Below, piece by piece: positions 10,449 to 17,912 of a stretch of 64,000 nucleotides of DNA. The position numbers and the translations under genes are program-made. The notes under the pieces are model-generated. The model was not told the origin of the DNA and ran no database searches. It saw only the letters and a list, made by a program, of their open reading frames with translations. The first letter of the stretch is position 1. Each line of letters starts with the position of its first letter. This DNA comes from Streptomyces sp. A0642 (GTDB lineage Bacteria > Actinomycetota > Actinomycetes > Streptomycetales > Streptomycetaceae): NCBI RefSeq assembly GCF_004795105.1, contig NZ_SSBL01000001.1:1-64000 (forward strand). The letters are read 5' to 3'.

Positions 10449-11681
10449 ATGACCACGATCCGTCCCCCCTCGCCCGGCGCCAAGTCCGGTACCGAGTCCG
10501 TGCGCCGCCACAACCTCGGCCTCGTCCTGCGGGCCGTTCTCGAGGAGGGCGAGGCGACCCGCGCCCGCGTGGCGGCCCGCGTCGGGCTGACCCGGGCCGC
10601 GGTGTCCTCGCTCGTCGAGGAGCTGCTGGCGCTCGACCACCTGACCGAGTCGGGCAAGACGTTCAGCGGCAGCGCCGGACGCCCCGGCACCGTGCTGAAG
10701 GTGTCGGACACCGGACCGGCCGGACTCGGCGTCGAGATCAACATCGACTACGTCTCGGTGTGCGCGGCCGGGCTCACCGGCACCGACCGGGTCCGGGTCA
10801 CCGAACACATCGACAACCGCGGCATCCCGCCGGCCGAGGTGCTCGCCCACGCGGCCCGGCTCACCAACCGGGTCATCACCTCCACCGGCGAGCAGGGGCT
10901 GCGGGCCGTCGGCGTCGAACTGGCGCTGCCCGGACTCGTCTCCGGCGGAATGGTCCGCCAGGCGCCGAACCTGGGCTGGTACCGGGTCGCGGCCGAAGGC
11001 ATCTTCGGCCAGGCGCTCAGCACCCTGCGGCCGGCCGGCCGGGCGCTGGCGGTCAGCTCCGACAACGAGGCCAATCTGGCGGCCCTGGCCGAGCTGTGGT
11101 TCGGCGGCCTCGGCGACGCCGGCTGCTTCCTCTACCTCACCGGCGAGATCGGCGTCGGCGGTGCACTGGTGCTCCAGGGCGAGTTGCTGCGCGGGGCCCA
11201 CGGTTTCGCCGGCGAGGTCGGGCATGTCGTCGTCGACCCCGAGGGACCGCTGTGCGGGTGCGGCGCGCGGGGCTGTCTTGAGCAGTACGCGGGTCAGGCG
11301 GCCCTGCTGCGGGCCGCCGGCATCGACCCGGCGGCGGGCGTGCGCGGTCTCGGCGAACTGGAGAGGCGGGCGAGAGAGGGCGACCCGGAGACGCTGGAGG
11401 TGCTGCGGGCGGCCGGTGACCGGATGGGCGTGGTGCTGGCCGGAGCGGTCAATCTCTTCGACCTGGACACGGTCGTGCTCGGCGGCATCTACCGGGACCT
11501 GACGCCGTGGCTCGAAGAGGCGGCCCAGGCGCAGCTCGCGGACCGGGTGGTGTCGGGCCGTTGGCGCGGCGACGGCCGGGGGCTGCGGGCCTCCTCGCTC
11601 TCCGGCGACGCGGCCCGGGGCGCCGCGGCGCGCGTGGTGCGCGAGGTCCTGGACGACCCGGCGGCGTACGCCGCGCGCTGA
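10449..11681 (+). CDS. ROK-family transcriptional regulator
   Basis: The 410-residue product has an N-terminal winged helix (about residues 15-75, with TRARVAARVGLTRAAVSSLVEE) and a C-terminal ROK sugar-kinase-like domain. The ROK zinc signature is intact as CGCGARGCLEQYA near residue 260, and the GVELALPGLV and SDNEANLAAL segments belong to the sugar-binding fold. ROK repressors lose DNA affinity on binding a sugar such as xylose or a glucoside. The ATG at 10449 has GGAG five bases upstream. The gene converges on the GH1-ABC-xylA operon, its most likely target, though target and ligand are inferred from position. Confidence 0.88.
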   Translation: MTTIRPPSPGAKSGTESVRRHNLGLVLRAVLEEGEATRARVAARVGLTRAAVSSLVEELLALDHLTESGKTFSGSAGRPGTVLKVSDTGPAGLGVEINIDYVSVCAAGLTGTDRVRVTEHIDNRGIPPAEVLAHAARLTNRVITSTGEQGLRAVGVELALPGLVSGGMVRQAPNLGWYRVAAEGIFGQALSTLRPAGRALAVSSDNEANLAALAELWFGGLGDAGCFLYLTGEIGVGGALVLQGELLRGAHGFAGEVGHVVVDPEGPLCGCGARGCLEQYAGQAALLRAAGIDPAAGVRGLGELERRAREGDPETLEVLRAAGDRMGVVLAGAVNLFDLDTVVLGGIYRDLTPWLEEAAQAQLADRVVSGRWRGDGRGLRASSLSGDAARGAAARVVREVLDDPAAYAAR

Positions 11682-11697
11682 GGACGGGGCCGTACGA

Positions 11698-11737
11698 CAG
11701 CCGCCCCCGTGCGCGGTCCGGCGGACGGGGGCGGCTG
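11698..11737. terminator. terminator between the ROK gene and the GH1 operon
   Basis: Perfect 13-bp arms, CAGCCGCCCCCGT at 11698-11710 and its complement at 11725-11737, enclose a 14-base loop. It lies between two convergent stop codons and could act in both directions. Confidence 0.75.
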
Positions 11738-11747
11738 GGTGACCGGA

Positions 11748-13127
11748 CTACTTCCGGTGCGCCGCGATCAGCTCCTGGTACCACCGGTAGCTGTCCTTCG
11801 GCGTGCGCTCCAGCGTGTCGTAGTCGACCCGGATGATTCCGAACCGCTTCGCGTACCCGAGCGCCCACTCGAAGTTGTCCAGCAGCGACCAGACGTAGTA
11901 GCCGCGCACGTCCACGCCCGCGTCCATCGCCGTCCGCAGCGCCGTCAGGTGTGTCTGCAGGTACGCGACCCGGTCCGCGTCGTGCACCGAACCGTCCGCC
12001 TCCACGGTGTCGAACTCCGCCGAGCCGTTCTCCGTGATGTGCACCGGCGGCAGCGCGTCCCCGTACGTCTGCTTCAGCGCGGTCAGCAGGTCCGTGAAGG
12101 TCTCCGGCACGACGGGCCAGTTCATGGCCGTCTTGCGGACGCCCCGGTACTCGCCCTCGCTGTACCGGTTGTCGGTGGCGACGCGCAGCGCCGGGTCGGC
12201 CTCGCGGTGCGGGGCGGCGGCGACCACGATGGGGCGGTAGTAGTTGATGCCCAGGAAGTCCATCGGCTGGGAGATCAGCTCCAGGTCGCCCTCGCGCCGG
12301 AAGTCCTGCCCGGTGATGAGCTCGCCCCAGGTCTCCTCCTCGGTGGCCGGGTAGCGGCCCGCGAGGATCGGCTCGGTCCACACCAGGTTGTGCTGGGTGT
12401 CCGCGCGGACGACCGCGGCGAGGTCGGCGTCCGACTCGGTCGCCGGGACGTTCCGGTCCAGGTTGAGTGTGATGCCCGCCTCGCGGACCCCCGCCGCCCG
12501 CAGCGCCTTCATCGCCAGGCCGTGGCCGACGAGCAGGTGGTGCGCGGCGGCCAGGGCCCCGCGCCCCTCCTTCGCGCCCGGCGCGTGCCGGCCGACCGAA
12601 TAGCCGAGGAAGGCGCTGCACCACGGTTCGTTCAGCGTGATCCAGCGCGGCACCCGGTCGCCCAGGTGGTCCGCCATGATCGCCGTGTACTCCCCGAACC
12701 GCTCAGCGGTCTCGCGCACCCGCCAGCCGCCCTTGTCCTCCAGGGCCTGCGGCAGGTCCCAGTGGTAGAGGGTGGCGGCCGGCTCGATGCCCGCTTCGAG
12801 GAGCTCGTCGACCAGCCGGGAGTAGAAGTCCAGGCCCTTGGGGTTGACCGCACCGCTGCCCTCGGGCTGGATGCGCGACCAGGCTATGGAGAAGCGGTAC
12901 GAGTCCACGCCGAGGTCGCGCAGCAGGGCCACGTCCTCGGGGTAGCGGTGGTAGTGGTCGCACGCCACGTCACCCGTGTCACCGCCGTCGGTCTTCCCCG
13001 GCGTGTGGCTGTAGGTGTCCCAGATGGACGGCCCGCGGCCGTCTTCATCCACCGCGCCCTCGATCTGGTACGAGGCCGTGGCCGCGCCGAAGACGAAACC
13101 GGGCGGGAAGACCGGGAACTCACTCAT
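11748..13127 (-). CDS. GH1 beta-glucosidase
   Basis: A 459-residue glycoside hydrolase family 1 enzyme that removes beta-linked glucose from cellobiose-type or related oligosaccharides. Both catalytic glutamates are visible: the acid/base in TLNEPW (about residue 167) and the nucleophile in ITENG (about residue 366). The N-terminal FVFGAATASYQIEGA is the GH1 signature. There is no signal peptide, so it acts in the cytoplasm on imported sugars. Only 8 bp separate it from the upstream permease gene, so it is the last gene of the xylA-ABC operon. Placed with an alpha-xylosidase and xylose isomerase, a role in trimming xyloglucan or cello-oligosaccharides after uptake is likely. Confidence 0.93.
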   Translation of the reverse strand: MSEFPVFPPGFVFGAATASYQIEGAVDEDGRGPSIWDTYSHTPGKTDGGDTGDVACDHYHRYPEDVALLRDLGVDSYRFSIAWSRIQPEGSGAVNPKGLDFYSRLVDELLEAGIEPAATLYHWDLPQALEDKGGWRVRETAERFGEYTAIMADHLGDRVPRWITLNEPWCSAFLGYSVGRHAPGAKEGRGALAAAHHLLVGHGLAMKALRAAGVREAGITLNLDRNVPATESDADLAAVVRADTQHNLVWTEPILAGRYPATEEETWGELITGQDFRREGDLELISQPMDFLGINYYRPIVVAAAPHREADPALRVATDNRYSEGEYRGVRKTAMNWPVVPETFTDLLTALKQTYGDALPPVHITENGSAEFDTVEADGSVHDADRVAYLQTHLTALRTAMDAGVDVRGYYVWSLLDNFEWALGYAKRFGIIRVDYDTLERTPKDSYRWYQELIAAHRK

Positions 13128-13135
13128 GGAAACCC

Positions 13136-13990
13136 TTACTTGACCGAGCCGCCGGTGATCCCGGCGGCGATGTATTTCTGGGACAGGACGAGCAGGACCG
13201 CGGCCGGCACGGCCGAGAGGACCGAGGCGGCCATGACCGACCCCCAGTCGCCGACGTGGGCGCCGATGTACTGGTAGATGCCCAGTGTGATCGGCTTGAC
13301 GTCGTCCGTGGTGTTCAGGGTCAGCGCGAACATGAAGTCGCTCCATGCGTACAGGAACGAGAACAGGCCTGCCGTGATCAGGGAGTTGCGGCTCATCGGC
13401 AGGACGACCTGGACGAACGTACGCACGCGTCCGGCGCCGTCGACCTCGGCCGCCTCGATGACCTCGCGCGGGATGGACACCATGAACGAGCGCATCAGCA
13501 CGATGGCGAACGGAATGCCCAGCGAGGCGTCCGCGAGCATCAGGCCGAAGTAGGAGTTGACCAGGCCGAGGTCCACGTACGCGCTGTACAGGGCGTTCGC
13601 GATGACGATGCCCGGCACCATCTGGGTGATGAGCGTGCCGAAGACGATCGTCTTGCTGCCGCGCAGCTTGAACTGCGCCAGCCCGTACGCCGCCGGCGCG
13701 GAGATCGCCAGGCAGATGGCCACGGCGCCGAGCGCCACGGCCAGCGAGGTCAGCAGGTTGCCGCCCTGTTCGGTGAGGGCGGAGGTGAATCCGGAGAAGT
13801 CCACGCCCGTCGGGACCGGGCCGACGTCGACCAGGCCCGCGTCCGGCTGCAGCGCGGTGTTGATCATCCAGTACAGCGGGAACAGCATCACCGCGAGGAC
13901 GACGACGCCGAAGACGGTCGCGCCCCAGCGGCGCTTCGGCCGGCGCACGGCGGGAGCCGGGGCGGCGGGGACCTGGGTGGTGGTCGCCAT
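13136..13990 (-). CDS. carbohydrate ABC transporter permease (MalG type)
   Basis: This 284-residue inner-membrane subunit has about six transmembrane segments starting at FGVVVLAVMLFPLYWMINTAL. The coupling-loop EAA motif, which contacts the ATPase, appears as EVIEAAEVDGAGRVRTFVQ. It is the second permease of a family-1 oligosaccharide importer. The start is not certain. The ATG at 13990 has GAGGGG about eleven bases upstream; a GTG at 13999 would overlap the preceding stop as GTGA. No ATPase gene is in the operon, so the shared MsiK protein encoded elsewhere in Streptomyces probably energises it. Confidence 0.9.
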   Translation of the reverse strand: MATTTQVPAAPAPAVRRPKRRWGATVFGVVVLAVMLFPLYWMINTALQPDAGLVDVGPVPTGVDFSGFTSALTEQGGNLLTSLAVALGAVAICLAISAPAAYGLAQFKLRGSKTIVFGTLITQMVPGIVIANALYSAYVDLGLVNSYFGLMLADASLGIPFAIVLMRSFMVSIPREVIEAAEVDGAGRVRTFVQVVLPMSRNSLITAGLFSFLYAWSDFMFALTLNTTDDVKPITLGIYQYIGAHVGDWGSVMAASVLSAVPAAVLLVLSQKYIAAGITGGSVK

Positions 13991-13995
13991 GCCGG

Positions 13996-14967
13996 TCACT
14001 TCCCCTCATTGCGGTTGGCCCGCAGGTAGAACACCGCGAAGACGGCGGAGATCAGGATCAGGATGTTGCCGACCACGGCACCGGCCCCGAAGTCCATCTG
14101 GACGAACGAGTTCTGGTACGTGAGCGTGCCGAGCGTCTGGGTGGAGTCGGCGGGCCCGCCGTCGGTGAGGGCGAGGACCAGGTCGAGGATCTTCACCGTC
14201 GACATGAAGCCGAGCACGAGCACCACGGTGATGACGGGCCTCAGCATGGGCAGGGTGACCGAGCGGAACGTACGCCAGGCGGACGCGCCGTCGAGCGAGG
14301 CGGCCTCGTTCAGCTCCTTGGGGACCTCCTGGAGGCCGCCGTAGAGGATCACCATGTTGAACGGGATGCCGATCCAGATGTTCACCAGGACGACCGAGAT
14401 CAGCGCCATGCTGGTGCTCGTCAGCCACGGCGTGTCGGCGGGGAGGCCGACCGTGCCGAGGAACGAGTTGAGGACACCGGTGTCCTGGTCGAAGATGCGC
14501 CGCCACACGATGCCGGAGACGACCATCGGGACCAGCCACGGCAGCAGGATCAGCGAGCGCAGGATGCCGTTCAGCGGGAAGCGGCGGGTGAAGAAGACGG
14601 CGAGGGCCAGGCCGATGCAGAACTGGCCGACGAGCGATCCGACCGTGAACAGGATCGTCTGCCACAGGGCCTTGCCGAACAGCCCGTCGTTGAAGACGTT
14701 GCTCCAGTTGTCGAAGCCGTTGAAGGGCGCCTTGCCGGTGAAGAAGGTGGACGGCGAGTAGTCCTGGAAGCTCATCACGATGTTGCGGACGAGCGGGTAG
14801 CCGAAGAACAGCGCCATGAAGATCACGGCGGGGGCGATGAACCCCCACTGGGCGAGTGTCCTGCGCCGCTTGGCGCTCCGCGGGTTCACCGGCTTCTTGA
14901 CCGCACCGGCCGCGGAGGCCTTCGGGCCGGCCGGCGGCGCGGCGGCCGGGGCTGTGGTGGATGACAT
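13996..14967 (-). CDS. carbohydrate ABC transporter permease (MalF type)
   Basis: The 323-residue protein has a basic, Ala/Pro-rich cytoplasmic N-terminus (about 40 residues), then six membrane segments beginning WGFIAPAVIFMALFFGYPLV. The EAA loop reads ELNEAASLDGASAWRTF. It pairs with the downstream MalG-type subunit to form the channel of an oligosaccharide importer. The gene begins 12 bases after the binding-protein stop and touches the next permease gene, so all belong to one operon. Confidence 0.92.
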   Translation of the reverse strand: MSSTTAPAAAPPAGPKASAAGAVKKPVNPRSAKRRRTLAQWGFIAPAVIFMALFFGYPLVRNIVMSFQDYSPSTFFTGKAPFNGFDNWSNVFNDGLFGKALWQTILFTVGSLVGQFCIGLALAVFFTRRFPLNGILRSLILLPWLVPMVVSGIVWRRIFDQDTGVLNSFLGTVGLPADTPWLTSTSMALISVVLVNIWIGIPFNMVILYGGLQEVPKELNEAASLDGASAWRTFRSVTLPMLRPVITVVLVLGFMSTVKILDLVLALTDGGPADSTQTLGTLTYQNSFVQMDFGAGAVVGNILILISAVFAVFYLRANRNEGK

Positions 14968-14979
14968 GGTTCGTATACC

Positions 14980-16242
14980 TCAGTTCCCGCTCGTGACCTG
15001 CTGCTGGGCACGCTTCAGGGCGGCCTCGCTGGACTCACCGGTGAGCGCGGACTGGAAGGCGCTCTGCAGGGCCAGCGACGCCGACGACCACTGCGCGCCG
15101 AGCTTGGCGGTACGCGAACGGGCCGTGGCGACCTGGTCGGCGAGGGCGGCCAGCTCCGGGGTCTGCTCGCGCCACTTGGCGGCGGCCTTCCGGTTGGCCG
15201 GGACCATCCAGCTGTTGATCGCGTAGGTGATCTCTTCCTGCTCGCCCGACATGCAGCCGATGATCCGGGCGGCCGTCTTCTCCCGCTCGCCGTCTCCGGT
15301 GTTCGGCACAGTCAGCACTCCGCCGCCCAGCGGACCGACGGAGTCGTCGCCGGCCTTCGGGACGGGGATCCGGGCGATGCCCCAGTTCAGCCCCTTCTTG
15401 GAGTTGAGGGTCTCGACCTGCCACGGGCCGTTGATCATCATGGCGGCGTTGCCGGCCATGAACTGGTCGTTCACATCGGCCTGCGTCCAGTTGACGGTGG
15501 ACTTGGACAGGGAGCCGTCCTTCAGGAGGCTCTTCCAGTAGTCCAGCGCCCCGGCCACCTGCGGGCTGTCGAGCTTGGTCTCGTCGCCGCCGTTGGACCA
15601 CATGAACGGGGTGAACTGGAAGACGCCGTCCTCCGCGCCGCCCGCGCTGAGCGCGAGGCCGTACCGCTTGCCCTGGGTCAGCTTGTTCGCGGTGTCCCGC
15701 ATCTCGGCCCAGGTGGTGGGCACCTTCAGGCCGGCCTTGTCCAGGGTGTCCTTGTTGTAGAACAGCGCCAGGGTGTTCACGGTGCGCGCCGCCCCGTAGT
15801 ACTGCCCGTCGTACGAACCGAAGTTGACGATCCCCTCCGGTATGTCCTTCGTCGTCAGGCCGAGGTCCTTCAGCGGGATCAGGCCGCCCGCCTCGGCGAA
15901 CGTCGGCATCTCCGAGGCGTCCAGCTGGAGCACGTCGGGCAGCGACTTCGAGGACGCCATGCGCAGGGCCTTCGTCATCACCTGCGCGGCGGGGACGCTC
16001 TGCTGCTCGATCCTCACCCCGAGCTGCTTGCTGCACCGGGCCAGCGTCTGGGCGTCCCAGCGGTGGTAGGACTCGTCGGTCGACGAGTTCATGACGGTGT
16101 ACACGTCCGGGTCCCGCTGCTGCCCGCAGCCGGACAGGACGACGCCGCCGAGCAGCGCGGAGACGACGGTGAGCGGGACGATGACCCGCCGGTGAGGACG
16201 GCGGCGCGGCTGGCGCATGCCGTCCGGAGAAGGTGCTGTCAC
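14980..16242 (-). CDS. sugar-binding lipoprotein of an ABC importer
   Basis: The 420-residue product is a family-1 extracellular solute-binding protein. It starts with a basic stretch (RQPRRRPHRR), a hydrophobic segment and a lipobox LSGC, so it is lipidated and anchored outside the membrane. The mature part has the usual features of the class, such as NTLALFYNKDTLDKAGLKVP and the NGPW region. The GTG at 16242 is preceded by AAGGG; an ATG eight codons later is an alternative. It follows xylA after 151 bases and precedes two permease genes. The substrate is probably a xylose-containing oligosaccharide, by context only. Confidence 0.92.
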   Translation of the reverse strand: MTAPSPDGMRQPRRRPHRRVIVPLTVVSALLGGVVLSGCGQQRDPDVYTVMNSSTDESYHRWDAQTLARCSKQLGVRIEQQSVPAAQVMTKALRMASSKSLPDVLQLDASEMPTFAEAGGLIPLKDLGLTTKDIPEGIVNFGSYDGQYYGAARTVNTLALFYNKDTLDKAGLKVPTTWAEMRDTANKLTQGKRYGLALSAGGAEDGVFQFTPFMWSNGGDETKLDSPQVAGALDYWKSLLKDGSLSKSTVNWTQADVNDQFMAGNAAMMINGPWQVETLNSKKGLNWGIARIPVPKAGDDSVGPLGGGVLTVPNTGDGEREKTAARIIGCMSGEQEEITYAINSWMVPANRKAAAKWREQTPELAALADQVATARSRTAKLGAQWSSASLALQSAFQSALTGESSEAALKRAQQQVTSGN

Positions 16243-16393
16243 GATGGTGCCCTTGCGTGAGAGGGGTGCCGGCCCGGGGGGACCCCTGTGTCCCGACGAG
16301 GTGGATCCGTCCGCCCGGCGCGGGTCCGGCAGGCCCGCGCGGGGGAGAAGGGGCGCCCGGCGACGACGGTCCGCGCCGGACACCCCACGCGCG

Positions 16394-17563
16394 TCAGCCG
16401 ACGCCGAGCAGGTGTTCCATGGCGAGCTGGTCGAGCGCCTCGAAGGCCATCGAGCGCTGGGCGGCGCCGTCCACGTCGAAGTCCTCGTACGCGGTGCGGT
16501 CCGCGAGCAGGGCCTTGACGCCGTCGGCGGCGGTGGGCTGCGCCAGCTCGTCCAGACGGGAGGCGGCCAGCGCCTCCTTCACGGCCGGGTCGGCGCGGAA
16601 CGCCAGCGCGCGCTCCTTGAGGATCAGGTAGTTGCGCATGCAGTTCTTCGCGGACTCCCACACCCCGTCGATGCCGTCGGTGCGCACCGGCTTGAAGTCG
16701 AAGTGCAGCGGGCCCGCGTAGTCCGAGCTCTCCAGCAGGTCGACGAGCCAGAAGGCCTGGCGCAGGTCGCCGGCGCCGAAGCGGAGGTCCTGGTCGTACT
16801 TGATGCCGGACTGGCCGTTGAGGTCGATGTGGAAGAGCTTGCCCGCCCACAGCGCCTGCGCGATGCCGTGCGCGAAGTTCAGCCCGGCCATCTGCTCGTG
16901 GCCGACCTCGGGGTTCACGCCGTACATCTCCGGGCGCTCCAGGCGCTCGATGAACGCCAGGGCGTGGCCGACCGTCGGCAGGAGGATGTCGCCGCGCGGC
17001 TCGTTCGGCTTGGGCTCGATCGCGAACCTGAGGTCGTATCCCTGGTCCACGACGTACTCGCCGAGCAGGTCGAACGCTTCCTTCATCCGGTCCAGCGCGA
17101 CCCGCACGTCCTTGGCCGCGCCGGACTCGGCGCCCTCGCGGCCGCCCCAGGCGACATAGGTCTCGGCGCCCAGCTCGACGGCGAGGTCGATGTTGCGGAT
17201 GACCTTGCGCAGCGCGAAGCGGCGGACGTCACGGTCGTTGGACGTGAAGCCGCCGTCCTTGAAGACGGGGTGCGTGAAGAGATTGGTGGTGGCCATGGGG
17301 ACCTTGAGACCGGTGCGATCCAGGGCGGCCTTGAAACGGGTGACGATCGCGGCACGCTCGCTGTCGGGGGCGCCGAACGGGATGAGGTCGTCGTCGTGGA
17401 ACGTCACACCGTGCGCGCCCAGCTCCGCGAGGCGCTCGACGGACTCGACCGGGTCCAGGGCGGGGCGGGTGGCGTCACCGAAGGGGTCGTTGCCTCGCCA
17501 GCCGACGGTCCAGAGCCCGAAGGTGAACCGGTCGGCGGGAGTGGGGGTGAAGCGGTTCGACAT
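16394..17563 (-). CDS. xylA: xylose isomerase
   Basis: This cytoplasmic enzyme interconverts D-xylose and D-xylulose, and also glucose and fructose. The 389-residue length and the opening [20 protein letters not shown] match the well-known Streptomyces enzymes of about 388 residues. The catalytic histidine is His56 in FHDDDL. Metal-binding acidic residues lie in [22 protein letters not shown] and FHIDLNGQ. The ATG at 17563 has AGAGG about eight bases upstream and gives the expected N-terminus. No xylulokinase gene (xylB) is adjacent, so phosphorylation depends on a gene elsewhere. It heads the operon that continues into the ABC importer and GH1 genes and is divergent from an alpha-xylosidase, whose product would supply its xylose. 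Confidence 0.97.
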   Translation of the reverse strand: MSNRFTPTPADRFTFGLWTVGWRGNDPFGDATRPALDPVESVERLAELGAHGVTFHDDDLIPFGAPDSERAAIVTRFKAALDRTGLKVPMATTNLFTHPVFKDGGFTSNDRDVRRFALRKVIRNIDLAVELGAETYVAWGGREGAESGAAKDVRVALDRMKEAFDLLGEYVVDQGYDLRFAIEPKPNEPRGDILLPTVGHALAFIERLERPEMYGVNPEVGHEQMAGLNFAHGIAQALWAGKLFHIDLNGQSGIKYDQDLRFGAGDLRQAFWLVDLLESSDYAGPLHFDFKPVRTDGIDGVWESAKNCMRNYLILKERALAFRADPAVKEALAASRLDELAQPTAADGVKALLADRTAYEDFDVDGAAQRSMAFEALDQLAMEHLLGVG

Positions 17564-17912
17564 TCTGCTGCCTCTTGTCGACATGGCCCGGACGGCTGCA
17601 CTGCCGCCCGACCGAATTGTTTGCTGACAGAACTAATACGGCATCTCGGCGTTTGTTTCTAGACCATCCCGGTCACACATCGGTCACGCAGGGGCAACAC
17701 GGCACCTCGCCGGGGGTCTTGCGGCCCGGATCAGGCCGGATGTGGGTGCCTGGAGGCATCGTCGAAGCGCTTCGAAGAATTATTTGTTTTGTGTACGATC
17801 AAAACCGGGACCCACAGGAACGAGGTACGACGTGCCGTCGTGCGAGCCCCGAACACGGGGGCAGGCCCCGACGACGTACCCCGCACACCCCCGTACCGGT
17901 TAAGGAAGACCC
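17564..17912. promoter_or_regulatory. divergent promoter region, xylA / GH31 alpha-xylosidase
   Basis: These 349 bases hold no gene. They are unusually AT-rich in three patches with TTTGTTT-like words: ATTGTTTGC near 17616, GTTTGTTTC near 17652 and TATTTGTTTTG near 17781. The Bacillus XylR (ROK) site contains TTAGTTTGTTT, so these could be ROK half-sites, though none forms a clean palindrome. A candidate promoter for the GH31 gene is TTCGAA (17771-17776), 17 bases, TACGAT (17794-17799). The 14-bp palindrome at 17762-17775 overlaps its -35. Confidence 0.55.
17762..17775. promoter_or_regulatory. LacI-type palindrome TCGAAGCGCTTCGA
   Basis: This is a perfect 14-bp palindrome with the AA-GCGC-TT core and central CpG typical of LacI/GalR-family operators. 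It overlaps the candidate -35 of the GH31 gene and lies 138 bases from its start, so bound repressor would block transcription. No LacI-family gene is in the window; the nearby regulator is a ROK protein. Confidence 0.6.

Noticed and set aside
8198..10744. Extension of the MFS frame upstream to 10744
   Set aside because: The extra part lies antisense to the TetR gene and has no ribosome site. The ATG at 9592 has AAGGAG and gives the normal first helix.
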